A DNA stretch of 64,000 nt, taken from NCBI RefSeq assembly GCF_030463535.1, contig NC_132896.1, forward strand, positions 19,263,709 through 19,327,708, in the 5' to 3' direction. Below are positions 45,470 through 56,935 of the stretch, in pieces. Under the pieces are notes generated by a model. The model had not been told where the DNA came from, did not search any database, and was given only the letters and a program-made list of their open reading frames with translations. This DNA comes from Salminus brasiliensis. Taxonomy: Eukaryota; Chordata; Actinopteri; Characiformes; Bryconidae. Numbering within the stretch: position 1 is the first letter of the stretch; each line of letters begins with the position of its first letter. The position numbers were made by a program, and so were the translations under genes.

Positions 45470-45725
45470 GTGGAACATTATAGACCCTCTGCAAAGCCCT
45501 GAATGAGCTCTGCCGCACTCCTCTGGACACCGTTTAGACGCCTGGATCATCATCTTTGACTCCCTGTCCACTTGCCGACAAGTCTGCGAGCCCTTTTAGC
45601 CATGTTTTTGCGCCCAACTGCTGACTGCGGGACAGGTGCATCTGCGCTGATTTCATAAACGAGCATCACTTGAAAGGCCTGGGGTCTGTTGAGGTTGGTG
45701 AACTGAATGGTGGACAGGTAAGTAA
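45470..45725 (+). pseudogene. Third fragment of the unidentified gene
   Basis: The + strand reads KALNELCRTPLDTV, stop, TPGSSSLTPCPLADKSAS, later CICADFINEHHLKGLGSVEV, and ends GGACAG/GTAAGTAA. It parallels the second block of the 44.3-kb copy (CVCADFIGNW), so the exon was duplicated again downstream. Confidence 0.45.
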
Positions 45726-45959
45726 TTTACATGATTTACTTGATTTTTATAACCATTTGTCACTTCTGCTTGTATTAAAAAGTAACGGTCACTCATTGCA
45801 TCTCAGACAAACCCTGCTGTATAAGGACTGTCCCCCGCAGTAAATTGTAATGTCAAAATTGGCTTGAACAACCTTAAACTACAACAATGCTATTCAGGGA
45901 CTATGTTGCTGCTGCTGTCCTAAGGGTAGGGGAAACTGGTAAATGATACACCCAGATTA

Positions 45960-46290
45960 TCAGTATCCTCCTGTTTTTGGTAGACACTATGTTCAGTATT
46001 CTGTGTAAAGCCATTTTTATCTAAATAATCATGGAACATGTTTTAGGTTCCTCTCGACTGTTCGAGTTTGACTGCATACAATGACCTTCAGTTTACAGAA
46101 CCTTTTCACCCATGTTTGACTTCCCTTTAAATCAGTCTGCTCCATACAGATCTCTCAATCAAAGCATTCAAGTATGCTGTTTGTAAAATCCATCTGGGAG
46201 AGCTCAAGGTTATACTGTGCGGTCATCTGCATGTGTATATTGGTGTAATGTCTGCAAATGTCTGTCTGTGTAATCTACTTCCATCACTGT
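45960..46290 (-). pseudogene. Ty1/copia reverse transcriptase fragment
   Basis: The - strand reads HDYLDKNGFTQNTEHSV (copia HDYLxxNGFxQNPADH) and, further right, a worn start block with MQMTAQYNLELSQMDFTNSI-like coding in the position of LHQMDVxTAYL. Confidence 0.7.
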
Positions 46291-46314
46291 AACCCTTTAG
46301 CTACATACCCCCAG

Positions 46315-46344
46315 CCCCCCCCCCCCCCCCCCAAAAAAAAAAAA
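46315..46344. repeat. Poly(C)-poly(A) tract
   Basis: About 17 C followed by about 12 A; prone to assembly and replication error. Confidence 0.9.
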
Positions 46345-46376
46345 GTAGGTGTCCTTTTCAATGAAGTCCTCTCCTT

Positions 46377-47496
46377 TCATAGAATCAACCCAAAACTGTT
46401 GACATCCATGCCTCTAAAGCTCTGGGGTACATTGACCAATCCTGACTATACTTAGAGGCTCTTTACTGTATTGTCTTTTAATATCTGGCAGTCAGCTAAA
46501 TACTGAGGTGCTTTTCTATCTCTCTTTGAATTGCGTGCACCAAGTCTGTCTCCTTCTGTTTTAAGCATCATCTTGAGCATCTGTTTGAGACTCTTAAACC
46601 TCTTCTGGAGCTTGAACATGGTTAGCTGTTTGCATGGAGGAACACACTTCTCCCCATGGAAATGATTGAGATTACCTGGTTTGGGTTTGGTGTTCAGTAA
46701 TACACTTTAAAAAATGTCATAAGCCCTGAGGATTTTCCCTGTGTCTGGAAACTAGACTAGGCATGGTGGACTGTTCAAACTCATCAAACTTTTTTCTGTC
46801 ATGTTTGTGTGTAACATGCTGATCCAAATGCTCATATTTTAAAAGGTTAGGTTTTCTCCTTGTGGATTTGGGTTTAAACTACGATCTAAGCCCCTTTTGC
46901 AAATTACTGCAGCTGTCATTACTGCTTATGTCCATAATTCTTCAGGTAATTTGCTCTGCTGTATCATTTTGATGAGAGTTGACGAATGAATACAAATCTT
47001 TGAATCAAGGGCAAAGGTGTAACTTGACATTGGTGGGAATATGAAAACAGTTCACAGTGGGCCCCCTGGAAGCTGAGGCCTTTTACGTTTATGATGGACT
47101 TTTGACCACAATGTGATGTTCTATAGTCTTTATTGATGCGATTTGAACGCTCAAGGCTGCCAGGATGTTTCTGAGAAATTCATATTTTTGATAATGTTAA
47201 ACAGCATCACAGCTTGCTTACTGTACTTAATGACGGAACATCTCAACATGCGAATATTTGCTATTCGCTAGAATATTGCTATTCTGGGATTGTGTTGCTG
47301 CCACCATCCTAAGGGTAGGAAAACCTGAAAACTCCTAACAAATGGTAAACAGAGGGGAAGTTGGCGTGCACACAATTGGCTGATTATGGACAGAAAAGCT
47401 CATTTAGTTCCAGCCACAACATACCAACATAACACCCCCACAGTAAGATCCCACAAATGAGTGCACACCTAAGAAAATTGCAAACGCCCCATAGAA
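46377..47496. repeat. 1.12-kb tandem duplication, copy 1
   Basis: The next 1.1 kb repeats this stretch. The offset is 1,120 bp up to position 46,670 and 1,122 bp after it, because copy 2 has two extra bases (GAGATATTACC for GAGATTACC). I noticed no other difference by eye. It contains copia-derived fragments and no intact gene. Confidence 0.95.
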
Positions 47497-48612
47497 TCAT
47501 AGAATCAACCCAAAACTGTTGACATCCATGCCTCTAAAGCTCTGGGGTACATTGACCAATCCTGACTATACTTAGAGGCTCTTTACTGTATTGTCTTTTA
47601 ATATCTGGCAGTCAGCTAAATACTGAGGTGCTTTTCTATCTCTCTTTGAATTGCGTGCACCAAGTCTGTCTCCTTCTGTTTTAAGCATCATCTTGAGCAT
47701 CTGTTTGAGACTCTTAAACCTCTTCTGGAGCTTGAACATGGTTAGCTGTTTGCATGGAGGAACACACTTCTCCCCATGGAAATGATTGAGATATTACCTG
47801 GTTTGGGTTTGGTGTTCAGTAATACACTTTAAAAAATGTCATAAGCCCTGAGGATTTTCCCTGTGTCTGGAAACTAGACTAGGCATGGTGGACTGTTCAA
47901 ACTCATCAAACTTTTTTCTGTCATGTTTGTGTGTAACATGCTGATCCAAATGCTCATATTTTAAAAGGTTAGGTTTTCTCCTTGTGGATTTGGGTTTAAA
48001 CTACGATCTAAGCCCCTTTTGCAAATTACTGCAGCTGTCATTACTGCTTATGTCCATAATTCTTCAGGTAATTTGCTCTGCTGTATCATTTTGATGAGAG
48101 TTGACGAATGAATACAAATCTTTGAATCAAGGGCAAAGGTGTAACTTGACATTGGTGGGAATATGAAAACAGTTCACAGTGGGCCCCCTGGAAGCTGAGG
48201 CCTTTTACGTTTATGATGGACTTTTGACCACAATGTGATGTTCTATAGTCTTTATTGATGCGATTTGAACGCTCAAGGCTGCCAGGATGTTTCTGAGAAA
48301 TTCATATTTTTGATAATGTTAAACAGCATCACAGCTTGCTTACTGTACTTAATGACGGAACATCTCAACATGCGAATATTTGCTATTCGCTAGAATATTG
48401 CTATTCTGGGATTGTGTTGCTGCCACCATCCTAAGGGTAGGAAAACCTGAAAACTCCTAACAAATGGTAAACAGAGGGGAAGTTGGCGTGCACACAATTG
48501 GCTGATTATGGACAGAAAAGCTCATTTAGTTCCAGCCACAACATACCAACATAACACCCCCACAGTAAGATCCCACAAATGAGTGCACACCTAAGAAAAT
48601 TGCAAACGCCCC
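47497..48612. repeat. 1.12-kb tandem duplication, copy 2
   Basis: Ends at CAAACGCCCCA, after which unduplicated copia sequence (CTTGCTCTCACCTTGTGCG) resumes. At the junction CATAGAATCATAGAATC shows a short overlap of the two ends. Confidence 0.95.
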
Positions 48613-48900
48613 ACTTGCTCTCACCTTGTGCGTGCCATTCCACAGCATAACACTTCCCTGTATACATCCCAAACGCTAAGCTCCTAAGAACTGCAACTAA
48701 GATCAAGCTGCAGAAAGTTGTCCTAACACCTGCAACTATATCTGTTGTGGGACAGTATCCAGTTATTTTACTCATGGAGCGCTTATTGAAAGTGCTATCT
48801 AATGTGGACTGAGCAAGAACGAAGACCTTTAGTCTTGTTGGCCTAAAACCAGTGCCTGTTGTGCATTTTGTCTGTATTTGATGCCCAATCTGCATCACTG
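48590..48900 (-). mobile_element. Copia 3' region, paralogue of the 30.2-30.5 kb segment
   Basis: On - it reads in order CATGAGTAAAATAACTGG, CTGTCCCACAACAG, GTTTGGGATGTATAC, TATGCTGTGGAATGGC, as in the + strand at 30,225-30,475. A 130-codon open stretch here (48,506-48,898) is most likely chance within this non-coding end. Confidence 0.55.
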
Positions 48901-49199
48901 TGTGCCTGACGTTTCAGTTTCTCATCCTTCTTCTTGTAACACTTAATTTTTCATTTGACTCAGAAAAGTACTGCGATAAAAAAATTCCGTCTCGACTTGG
49001 ATCAGGTCTTGTAGGTTGACTTGTGATAACTTACCTGCTGCTTTGTGATGCATTGTAAGATCAACAATACTTGTTAGTTTTGTTCGCATGTGATTGACCT
49101 TGGCTTACAGTTGGACATACCAACTTGTTTTATTTTTGATGTGTTCTCCTCCTCTTTACTGTGCCTTGTCTTTGAACGTTGGCATCTTCTGCACCTCTG

Positions 49200-49645
49200 T
49201 GAGTAAGTCATGGTCACGGCCTTCGTCTCTGTGTGTCTGTCTGATCTAAATCATGTTCCAGGTTCTTCCAGACATTTTGAGAACATGCACTATCCTACTG
49301 CGCTTAGACAACCCTTTTACCCGTATTTGATTTTTCCTTCAAATCCCTCTAGTTGCTCCATATACATCTCCCAATCAACACATGCAAGTAGGCTGTTGTA
49401 ACGTCCATCTGGTGCAGCTTAAGGTCATACTGTGCGGTCATCTGCATCAAAGTGTGTGTTGGTGTAACGTCTGGCATTGTAGAAAATGTCTCCTTCTCTT
49501 CCATTATTTGACACAAAGTGTAGCATGCCAAAGGAAACTTCCTCTTTGAAAGGTTGGGTTTTCTCTCTGTAAACATGGTATATGGAGTGGGTTCCAAACT
49601 GCTATTTAAGCACCTGTTGCAAATGACTGCAGCAGTCATTACAAC
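49200..49645 (-). pseudogene. Ty1/copia reverse transcriptase fragment, best preserved
   Basis: The - strand reads MEEKETFSTMPDVTPTHTLM, then QMTAQYDLKLHQMDVTTAYL, the start of copia RT. One frameshift after AYLHV leads to DWEMYMEQLEGFEGKIKYG, the MEQPEGFE box. Further RT sequence decays toward 49.2 kb. It is the clearest evidence for the family in the window. Confidence 0.85.
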
Positions 49646-50264
49646 ACAGATTTCTTCAGGTAAATTGCTCTCTGCTAGCTTTCTCTCAGCTGGACCATTT
49701 TGATTTAAGGTGCCACGGTCTCGTGCTTTATGCCCTGGTCACTGAACAATGACTGAATCCTTTGCTGTGAACTCTGCACCTTTTATCTGAACAAATGCAT
49801 TTCACTGTTCCGTAGAGGAATTGGCCAAGTAGCTTTAACACCCAGTAGCTTTAACAGTGTCGCACTACTTTTTCAGGAAGCACTTAAAGACTGCACCATG
49901 AGTAATGATCAGTATAAACCAGAGTGCACCTACAACCCTCTTTTGCATGCTGTCTATAGCACAGGTCAGTATGTACAAGTTCAAGTACTGCTTTGGCTGG
50001 TGCATCGGGTTCTGTGTCTACTGGGTGTATTTTCCCTTGTATTCAGACTTCCCAGTTTAGGTTTCATTAATCAATCTGATGCTTGACTACACTCCACATA
50101 ATAGTGTGGTATTTGCCATTTTTCTACCATTTCTTTTAACTGCACTAGGGCATTTCCTCTCCAATACAGATAATATTCTCTAGTTCATTACCACCTCAGT
50201 CCTATCTACATTTTTTGTTTTTTTTCTTCTTCTTTTTTTTCCTCTCTCCTCCCCTCTCCAGAAC

Positions 50265-50965
50265 AGGGTTATGCCACTGTTCTGTAGGAGAGCTATGCTA
50301 CTGTACTTTGTCTGAAGAGTTGTTACTATATTCTGTATCAGGAGTTATGCCCCTGTATTTGAGTGTATGCTACGGTGTTCTATATAAAGTATTACATTGA
50401 AATGTTACTGTACTGTAAGTTGTTACTCTTCTTTATGAAATTCATGCTGAATTTATTCTAACTTGTGTATGGACTTGTTACTGGATTCTTTCTAAAAGTT
50501 CTAAACTTGGGTAGCTGTGTTGAGTTATACTAATGTATAACTGTATATCTGTGAAGGTACTCTTTTTCTATAAGTGTCTGAAAGTGTTACCTTGAAGTGT
50601 TATGCTACTGTGTTCTAAATGTGGTTACTCTATTCCTTTATGTAAGATTTCTTCTACTGTCTTCTGTTTGGCAAAGTCACTGAAGGTGTTGAGCTACTTT
50701 ATTCTGCATTAAGTGTTAAATTCTTATGACTACTGTTTTAAATTGGTTATGCAACTGTGTTCATGAACTGTTACACTACTGTATTTTGTATGAAAAGTAT
50801 AACCAGTGTTACGCTGCTGTTACTGGTTTTGTGGTGATGGTGGTGTTTTGTTTTGTTTGGTTTTTGTGGTTTATGTGGCTACGGTTCTTTCATAAAGTTG
50901 TTGGTGTATAAAAGTGTCATGCTGCTTTCTGCAAAAAGTGTTGCACTACTGTGTTCTGTATGAAT
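50265..50965 (+). repeat. Degenerate minisatellite, TTATGCTACTGTATTCTGT core
   Basis: A core like GTTATGCTACTGTATTCTGT returns more than 15 times at irregular 25-45-bp intervals (for example GTTATGCCACTGTTCTGTA, GCTATGCTACTGTACTTTGT, GTTATGCTACTGTGTTCTAA, GTTGCACTACTGTGTTCTGT). Units are heavily diverged. Confidence 0.75.
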
Positions 50966-51689
50966 AGTGTTTGTAATTTCTGTGTAATAATGGACACATT
51001 TTACCTTTAACACTTTGCTTTAATTCATTCCCAACTTAAGAAATGCAACGAATTAATTCCTCTGCAAATGAGATCATTCACAGCTAGATTGAGATGAAGT
51101 CATCCAAATAACCAGGGTTGGCAGAGTTGCATAAAATATGGATTGCATTTTAGATTATATTGATTATCTGTTAACTGAAATTGACTACCTTCTTTTAATC
51201 TAAAAAAAAAAAACAAATTCTATTCATCAAATGCTGGGACGTAGCAGGTTAATTCTGAAGGCCGTTACTTTGTACTAGTTATCTGGTGTGAGACAAGCTG
51301 ACCGGAGCGGTCAACGGCTTTGCCAATAACCTTTTTAACAAGTCAAACATGTGCTCATAATTAGCCAAACCAACGGTCAATACAATAGTCCATCCCAGGT
51401 TCTTCCAAGTCATTAGCTGTGAGATGCCACCTCATTCTGCCATGATTTCCACTTTACCACAACTGACACAATACGCTTGTTGCTTAATTGGTGGTGCTAA
51501 ACCAACATCAAGATCATGATTAGGCGAATTGTAACTTGGCACATCAAGAAAAATAGAACTCTCCACTAACCCTCAGATCACCTTGTTGCCTTTCTGACAA
51601 ATGCCCAAGATGACTCTCTAATTCCGCACATCTTACTATTCTGCAAATAACCACCTACTTCTGGTGAGAACCTTCACCCCATCACCTTT

Positions 51690-51990
51690 GCCCAACGACC
51701 TGCCATTGTGCATATTCTCATGTAGCTCACAAGACTGCTACTTTACTGTTATGCCAGATGTCATTAATAATACGGCTTAAGCAAATTTAGAGGAGTTTGC
51801 ATAGTTATGCTCAGACACTTTTCAACCACACATGGTCCTGCAAACTTGAAAGAGATTACTCTTTTCAGGTAATAAAGCGAAGACTGTGTCCTGGTTCAAA
51901 TTTACGCACTTGAGCTTTATCATTTAAAAAGGCCCTTCATTTTAAGAAGTCTTCTTTAACTTTCTATTTGCCACTGTGTGAACTTGGTAT
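51690..51990 (-). pseudogene. Ty3/gypsy integrase C-terminal relic
   Basis: The - strand reads KFEPGH, VFALLPEKSNLFQV and, after a shift, KVSEHNYANS. This matches the end of gypsy integrases (FxPGDxVLxLLP ... GPYxVxxxxSxxNY). Upstream, KVKEDFLK and AQVRKFEPG fit the preceding helix. Stops and shifts are present. This is a different element class from the neighbouring copia relics. Confidence 0.6.
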
Positions 51991-52489
51991 AGCCAATAGC
52001 AAAAATAAACTCTCCATCCTTTACAGATTCTAGGATCTCTGTGTGCTTAAATCCATCTGCTATTACAGCAGTAGGCCTACAAAGACCAATGCATTTGGAC
52101 TAAAACCAAGCCTCTTCTGCACTACCTCTGGCACTACCTTAGCTCTGATATCTAAGAGTAACCAAGGAAGTCATTCTTCTCAATCTGCAACTAATTCTAG
52201 TTCTTCTAATGCGACCTCAGTACAAACTTCTGGTAAAATTATTCAAGCCCTCAATAAAAAGAGCTTCACTTGGAATATTGTCTCCCCTTTTGTGACTCTT
52301 TTTTAAACCTTGCTCGCCTACGGCACCTGGAGAATCTCACTCCGGACGATATAACCCTTAAGCACACAGACGTTTATAAATACAGAGATGTGAGCTGCAG
52401 TTCAGTGCAGAATGTTTACAGTGTATGATTTAAATGGCAATACATGCAAAACAATAAAATAAAACTTTAATGACCATTTAAATTTGATT

Positions 52490-53050
52490 TGGTTGACTCA
52501 TTTTAAAAGCCAATAAAACATGCACATAGTTTTTGCTTTGAATGTCAGAATAAAAGTCCTTGACAAACCTTGAGTTGGGTTTGTTTTTGTTTTTTACTGG
52601 AAATGAGTCCAAATATACATGTTTTTCTGTGTTTTACAGATGTAGAGTCTACATGCATATTCAACAGTGGAATTGTTCACATTATCAAATTACCAAACGT
52701 GATTCTCTTGTACACAAGGAGAGCAAATGAATTACATACTCAAATTAAATACATTTAATTAAATGTAGATAAAACTACATTCAATTAAACTTAGAAACAC
52801 AGTCGTACATCACTGTATGGTGCTCTGGCTTTAGTTTGGGCAAAGGTTTTTGGACACTTTATTTGTACAACAGGCAGAGAGTTGCGAAGCGGAGAAGCTT
52901 CGGGCTACTTTGGCTTCAAATGTGATCAAAAGCCTGGCTCTGTCCATCCCTCATATAAAGACCTGACTGGGAGTAACAAGCAGCAGGAAAGCAGGGTAAG
53001 ACCCGTCAGGTGGAAGTGACGTGTCTGTCCAGTAGAAACAGATTTCTTCT
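52490..53050 (-). repeat. Right arm of the inverted duplication
   Basis: The reverse complement matches 40,745-40,816 plus 41,393-41,830, with no transposon between. Its inner part also matches 32,440-32,660. No MVT-type exon is found next to it at 49.9-52.4 kb, so this copy has lost or never had it. Confidence 0.8.
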
Positions 53051-53059
53051 AGTCTTCAA

Positions 53060-54500
53060 GTTTTCATGTCACTATTTAAAATATTTAATATTTAGTAGAA
53101 CACTGACGTGCACACTGACCACCCGAGTGGACACACAGGTCCCTCATATAAGTTTAGATAGATGTTGGTGTGCTGCTTAAATAATCGATATGTAGGCTAA
53201 ATCTGAGTGCAGCTTTTTAATGTAACTTAACAGACCTTAGTAGGTTAGTGATGTGGTGATCTTACATCATCAGTCTTTCAGCCTCTGCGCTGCTTTAGCA
53301 GCAAGCAAATGCTGACCAGGTGACTTGAACATCCAAGTTGAATATGTTTTCAACTTTGGTATGAGTCCACAAATTCAATTATTATTGCTTATTTTATAAT
53401 AAATATTTATTTATTTATTTATTTATTATATTTGTATATATATTTACTTCCTGGCCCTCTGAATGTTCAGATTCAAATGCCATATTCACAATAGCTGCTG
53501 TCTTAGTTGATGAGCATGAATAGTTTTTGCTGAACATTTTCAGATTTGGCAGATTATGCTTAACAATGGGAAGTCAGACTTTGGTTTTCTGTTTCTCTCT
53601 GTTTCTTTCCGAAAAGAATCTGTAATACACTTCAGCAGACTTCCCTGTGCTTAGCCTAAACGTTGTGGTTCCTAGAAAGAAAGAAAAAAAAATGGAAAAA
53701 AACAACAACAACAAAGTCTGTGCTTATATTTGTCTTATGTAATTCTTGCTTTAGTGATTTTGTATAATCTGTAAACTAGTATGGAAACAATAGGCAGAAA
53801 ATGTGATATTAAGTCTGAACTTAATATCTAATCTAATATAATACAATATAATTTCAGTGGAGTGAGTAGATTAGAGTAATCCCTAGCCAGCTAGCTAAAC
53901 AAACGTTAGGGATGTTAATGAACAGGTGAACCTTGTTAACGTCACCTCAACATGTCTTTTGCAGTCATTTCACCCACAAAAAAAAGCTCTCCTGAATGCG
54001 GCTGCCCCATATCCTCCTCTCTGCCTTGCTGAAGTTGTTTCCATTCATGCTGGTGGTGGGACATTTCAGCAAAGTTTTTCAAATTTTGTTTGACACCCTC
54101 TGCCTCACTCTGGTTCTGGAGAACGCCAAACACATCCATTGGCACAATTAATGGTACCTGAAATCGAATTCTTGATTAAAAATAATCAAGCTCTAGAATA
54201 ATAATTAAGAAAATTATAAATAAGTGAGTGTGAACTAAACTTCACTGTAAAAATGTTGCTGTGTCATTGTTGCACTGAAACAGTTTGGTTCTGCTGCTCT
54301 GTTTAGTGCTTTGCTGCTCTAATGCACTTCATGCTGCACAAAACACTAAACTTACCTCTGACCTGAGAATTATTTCAGGACACGTACTGACCACACCCTG
54401 CTGGAGAGAACTGCACACTCACACTAAACTCTTCACCCTCCTGATACCTTTGTGACCTACAATGTGATGACATTGATCTGCTGGACTGTATTGGAGGGGA
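53060..54500. other. Intergenic; one unexplained 67-codon ORF
   Basis: The - strand ORF 53,942-54,145 starts MPMDVFGVLQNQSEAEGVKQ and is hydrophilic, unlike random AT-rich sequence. No family is recognised and no splice context is clear. The rest shows ATTT/TTTA repeats (53,400-53,430) and nothing else. Confidence 0.35.
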
Positions 54501-54509
54501 AATGTCTTA

Positions 54510-55085
54510 TTCCATACAGTTAAAAAAAAGCTTGGAGAAAAATGGTACATGCCCCTCTCCACACAGCTAAAAGAAATTAGAGGAGACTTCTGAAACCTTT
54601 GAGGGACCTCTGTTCCCTGAACATGTGTTAACCACACCACCCTCGCTATTGGGGACAATAAATTTCATTTTTAATTCTTTGTTTTTTCTATCCTTGTACC
54701 ATTAACACCCATACAAGATTTAATTGTGAAAAAAAAACTTGGAAGAGCACGCTAAGTGACACCCTATATACACTTCAAAGAACGTGGAGGACACTGAACG
54801 CCTCTCAACATGCAGTTGAAAGAACACAGAGGAGCAACCAAAATGCGTCTTTTCATGCAGTTAAAAGAACATGGAGGAGAAAGCCCAATTCCCCCGTCTA
54901 AATAGTAAACAAACAAACAAAAAAAATGGTGGAGAACACCAAAAGCCTTCCTGCAAACAGTTTAAAGAACTCTGAAGAGAAATAAAGGCCGCCAAATGCT
55001 CCAATGCATACAGAGGAAACACTTCAACATATCTGGAAGAAAATGCTAAATACCTACTTCTAGTCAAATAGAAAGACATGGAGGG
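54510..55085 (-). repeat. Degenerate repeat of CAGTTAAAAGAA ... GGAGGA units
   Basis: Blocks such as ACAGTTAAAAAAAAGCTTGG, ACAGCTAAAAGAAATTAGAG, GCAGTTGAAAGAACACAGAG, GCAGTTAAAAGAACATGGAG and ACAGTTTAAAGAACTCTGAA recur at roughly 40-100-bp steps. This is an old, diverged minisatellite. Confidence 0.55.
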
Positions 55086-55369
55086 AGAGGTAGAGTTGTG
55101 AAGTGAAGGATAAAGAGACAGACGGGCAGACAGATAGACAATGGTGCAGAGGTAAAGACAGACAGTTGTAGAGACAGAGACAGGCAGATAGCAGTTTTAC
55201 AGAGATCCCTGTTCAGTCTAAAAGTGGCAATGAAAAACTTGCCTTAGATCAAGAGGAAGAAACCATGAGAGGTACCAAGACTCAAAAGGGGAATCCATGC
55301 CAATTCAGTAAAAATGGTTAAATAAGATGATTAATGGCTAATGCCACATCAAGCCGTAGAAGACGTAAG

Positions 55370-55440
55370 TAAAATGTGAATGGTCATGCAGCTACACATA
55401 ACACCAATACACACTTCAATGCAGATGACACTAGTAGACC
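55370..55440 (+). pseudogene. Short copia RT scrap
   Basis: AACACCAATACACACTTCAA and TGCAGATGAC correspond to the segment before the copia RT start (THTLMQMT) seen at 49.5 kb. Confidence 0.45.
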
Positions 55441-55461
55441 CAGACTTTGGTAAAGGTGCTC

Positions 55462-55640
55462 TATCAATGACTTGAGTAGAAGTAGAAGTGTTCTTTAAGC
55501 TCCATACTTAAGTTGTACTAAAGTATTAAAGTATTACAAGTAGTTTATTCTAAAACATACTACTTAAGTACTGAAAAGGAAAGTACAAGTATTGTGTTAT
55601 GTAGTTATTACAGAAAGCAGTCATAAGTCTGAATATCAGT
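55462..55640. repeat. Probable MITE fragment
   Basis: AAGTACT-type words (ACTTAAGTTGTACTAAAGTA, TACTACTTAAGTACTGAAAA, AAAGTACAAGTATTGTG) are typical of a common fish short inverted-repeat element. Confidence 0.4.
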
Positions 55641-55929
55641 GTTTATATAATTGACTGTTACAATTGCTTTGGCTGTAGTACAAGGTCAGGAATGTACAGG
55701 ACAGGAGTCTTCAATTAACTCTCTAAACAAACTCGCCCAAAAGAAAGGCTGAACAGAATGGTCAGCAACCTGCCACCATTTTCTTGGCACTGGTTTTGCT
55801 AAAAGTCAAGAAGCAGTAAGAATATGTCAGACTGTAAGCCAACATCAACCATGTGAACCATGTGAATTAAAGTCACAGTGTAATAAGTAGTGATTCTGTT
55901 GATCCTACAAGGCGTCACAAAGCAGCAGG

Positions 55930-56290
55930 TAGCTTTATGTGATGGCATGTACAATACGGTCTTTAAAGGTTACAACTGATCATGAACTGTTACACACAGA
56001 CACAGGGAAGCAGATACAAATACAGGGCAACAAATACAGAAGACAGGCGAAGCACAATAGGCCTCTTACTTCCTGCTCTGTCTACATATGAGGCAGAATA
56101 CATGGCACCGGCTGCAACTACTCAGGTAGTTGCACAGCTACTAAATGTCACGGGCCATGATCACCAATATGCACCTGTAAAAATCTGAAGACAAACAAGG
56201 AGCAATTGCTCATTCCAAGAATTCTGCATGTCAACAAAGATGCAAACATGTCTGCATTAGATACCACTTGATTTGATCATCGTGACCATG
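55930..56290 (+). pseudogene. Ty1/copia RNase H relic
   Basis: A 68-codon open stretch contains NTEDRRSTIGLLLPALSTYE, AEYMAPAATTQ and HQYAPVKI. These are the RNase H core of copia elements. A stop follows, and shifted frames carry the remainder. It is less decayed than the 29.9-kb relic. Confidence 0.8.
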
Positions 56291-56632
56291 ATTGTTAAAT
56301 AAGTAAATACTTGTTTCTATAATAAAATGTTTTTACTATACTGGGTAAAAAACAACTCCTGCCTAAAAATCTTTCTCAGATTATTTGAATTAAATAATGT
56401 CTTGGGATATATAGGGAAAACTTAAGTGGGTTACTCACTCGGCCCTATAGATGGCATCAGGACTCCATGTACTATTAGTCCAGTTCCCTGAAACAACTGA
56501 CATTGATGCCATGTACAGGGCTGTTTGAGTAATGTGCATTATGTGCATTATGTGTCTAAATAATTGTGGACACCCCTTCTAATGAACAGATTTAGACACT
56601 TTTGCTCATTGCTGACACAGATGTAGAAATGA

Positions 56633-56666
<34 letters not shown>
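56633..56666. repeat. (AC)n microsatellite
   Basis: About 17 AC units inside the left half of the Tc1-related repeat. Confidence 0.95.
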
Positions 56667-56670
<4 letters not shown>

Positions 56671-56703
56671 GTATTGCCTATAGAGCAGATAATCAGGAAC
56701 ATT

Positions 56704-56935
56704 TACATTTACATTTATGGCATTTAGCAGACGCTTTTATCCAGAGCGACTTACAAGGTTACTCGTATCACAGAGGTGGGCCAATGTAGTGTTAGGAGTC
56801 TGGCCCAAGGACTCTTATTGGTGCAGCATAGTCACCACAGACTGGGAATCAAACACCTGGTCTCCCACAGGGTGTTGTAACTCAGTGGCAGGTAGTGGTG
56901 TTATCTGTTGCACTACACCAACTACTACTAATGGA
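56704..56935 (+). mobile_element. Fish interspersed repeat nested in the Tc1-related copy
   Basis: It starts TTTACATTTACATTTATGGC, then ATTTAGCAGACGCTTTTATC, then CAGAGCGACTTACAAGG, a repeat seen throughout teleost genomes. AGGAAC precedes it (about 56,697-56,702) and follows it (56,935-56,940), which fits a 6-bp target duplication. Confidence 0.65.

Noticed and set aside
48506..48898. A 130-codon - strand frame
   Set aside because: It lies in a copia 3' segment whose paralogue at 30.2 kb is not open; probably chance.
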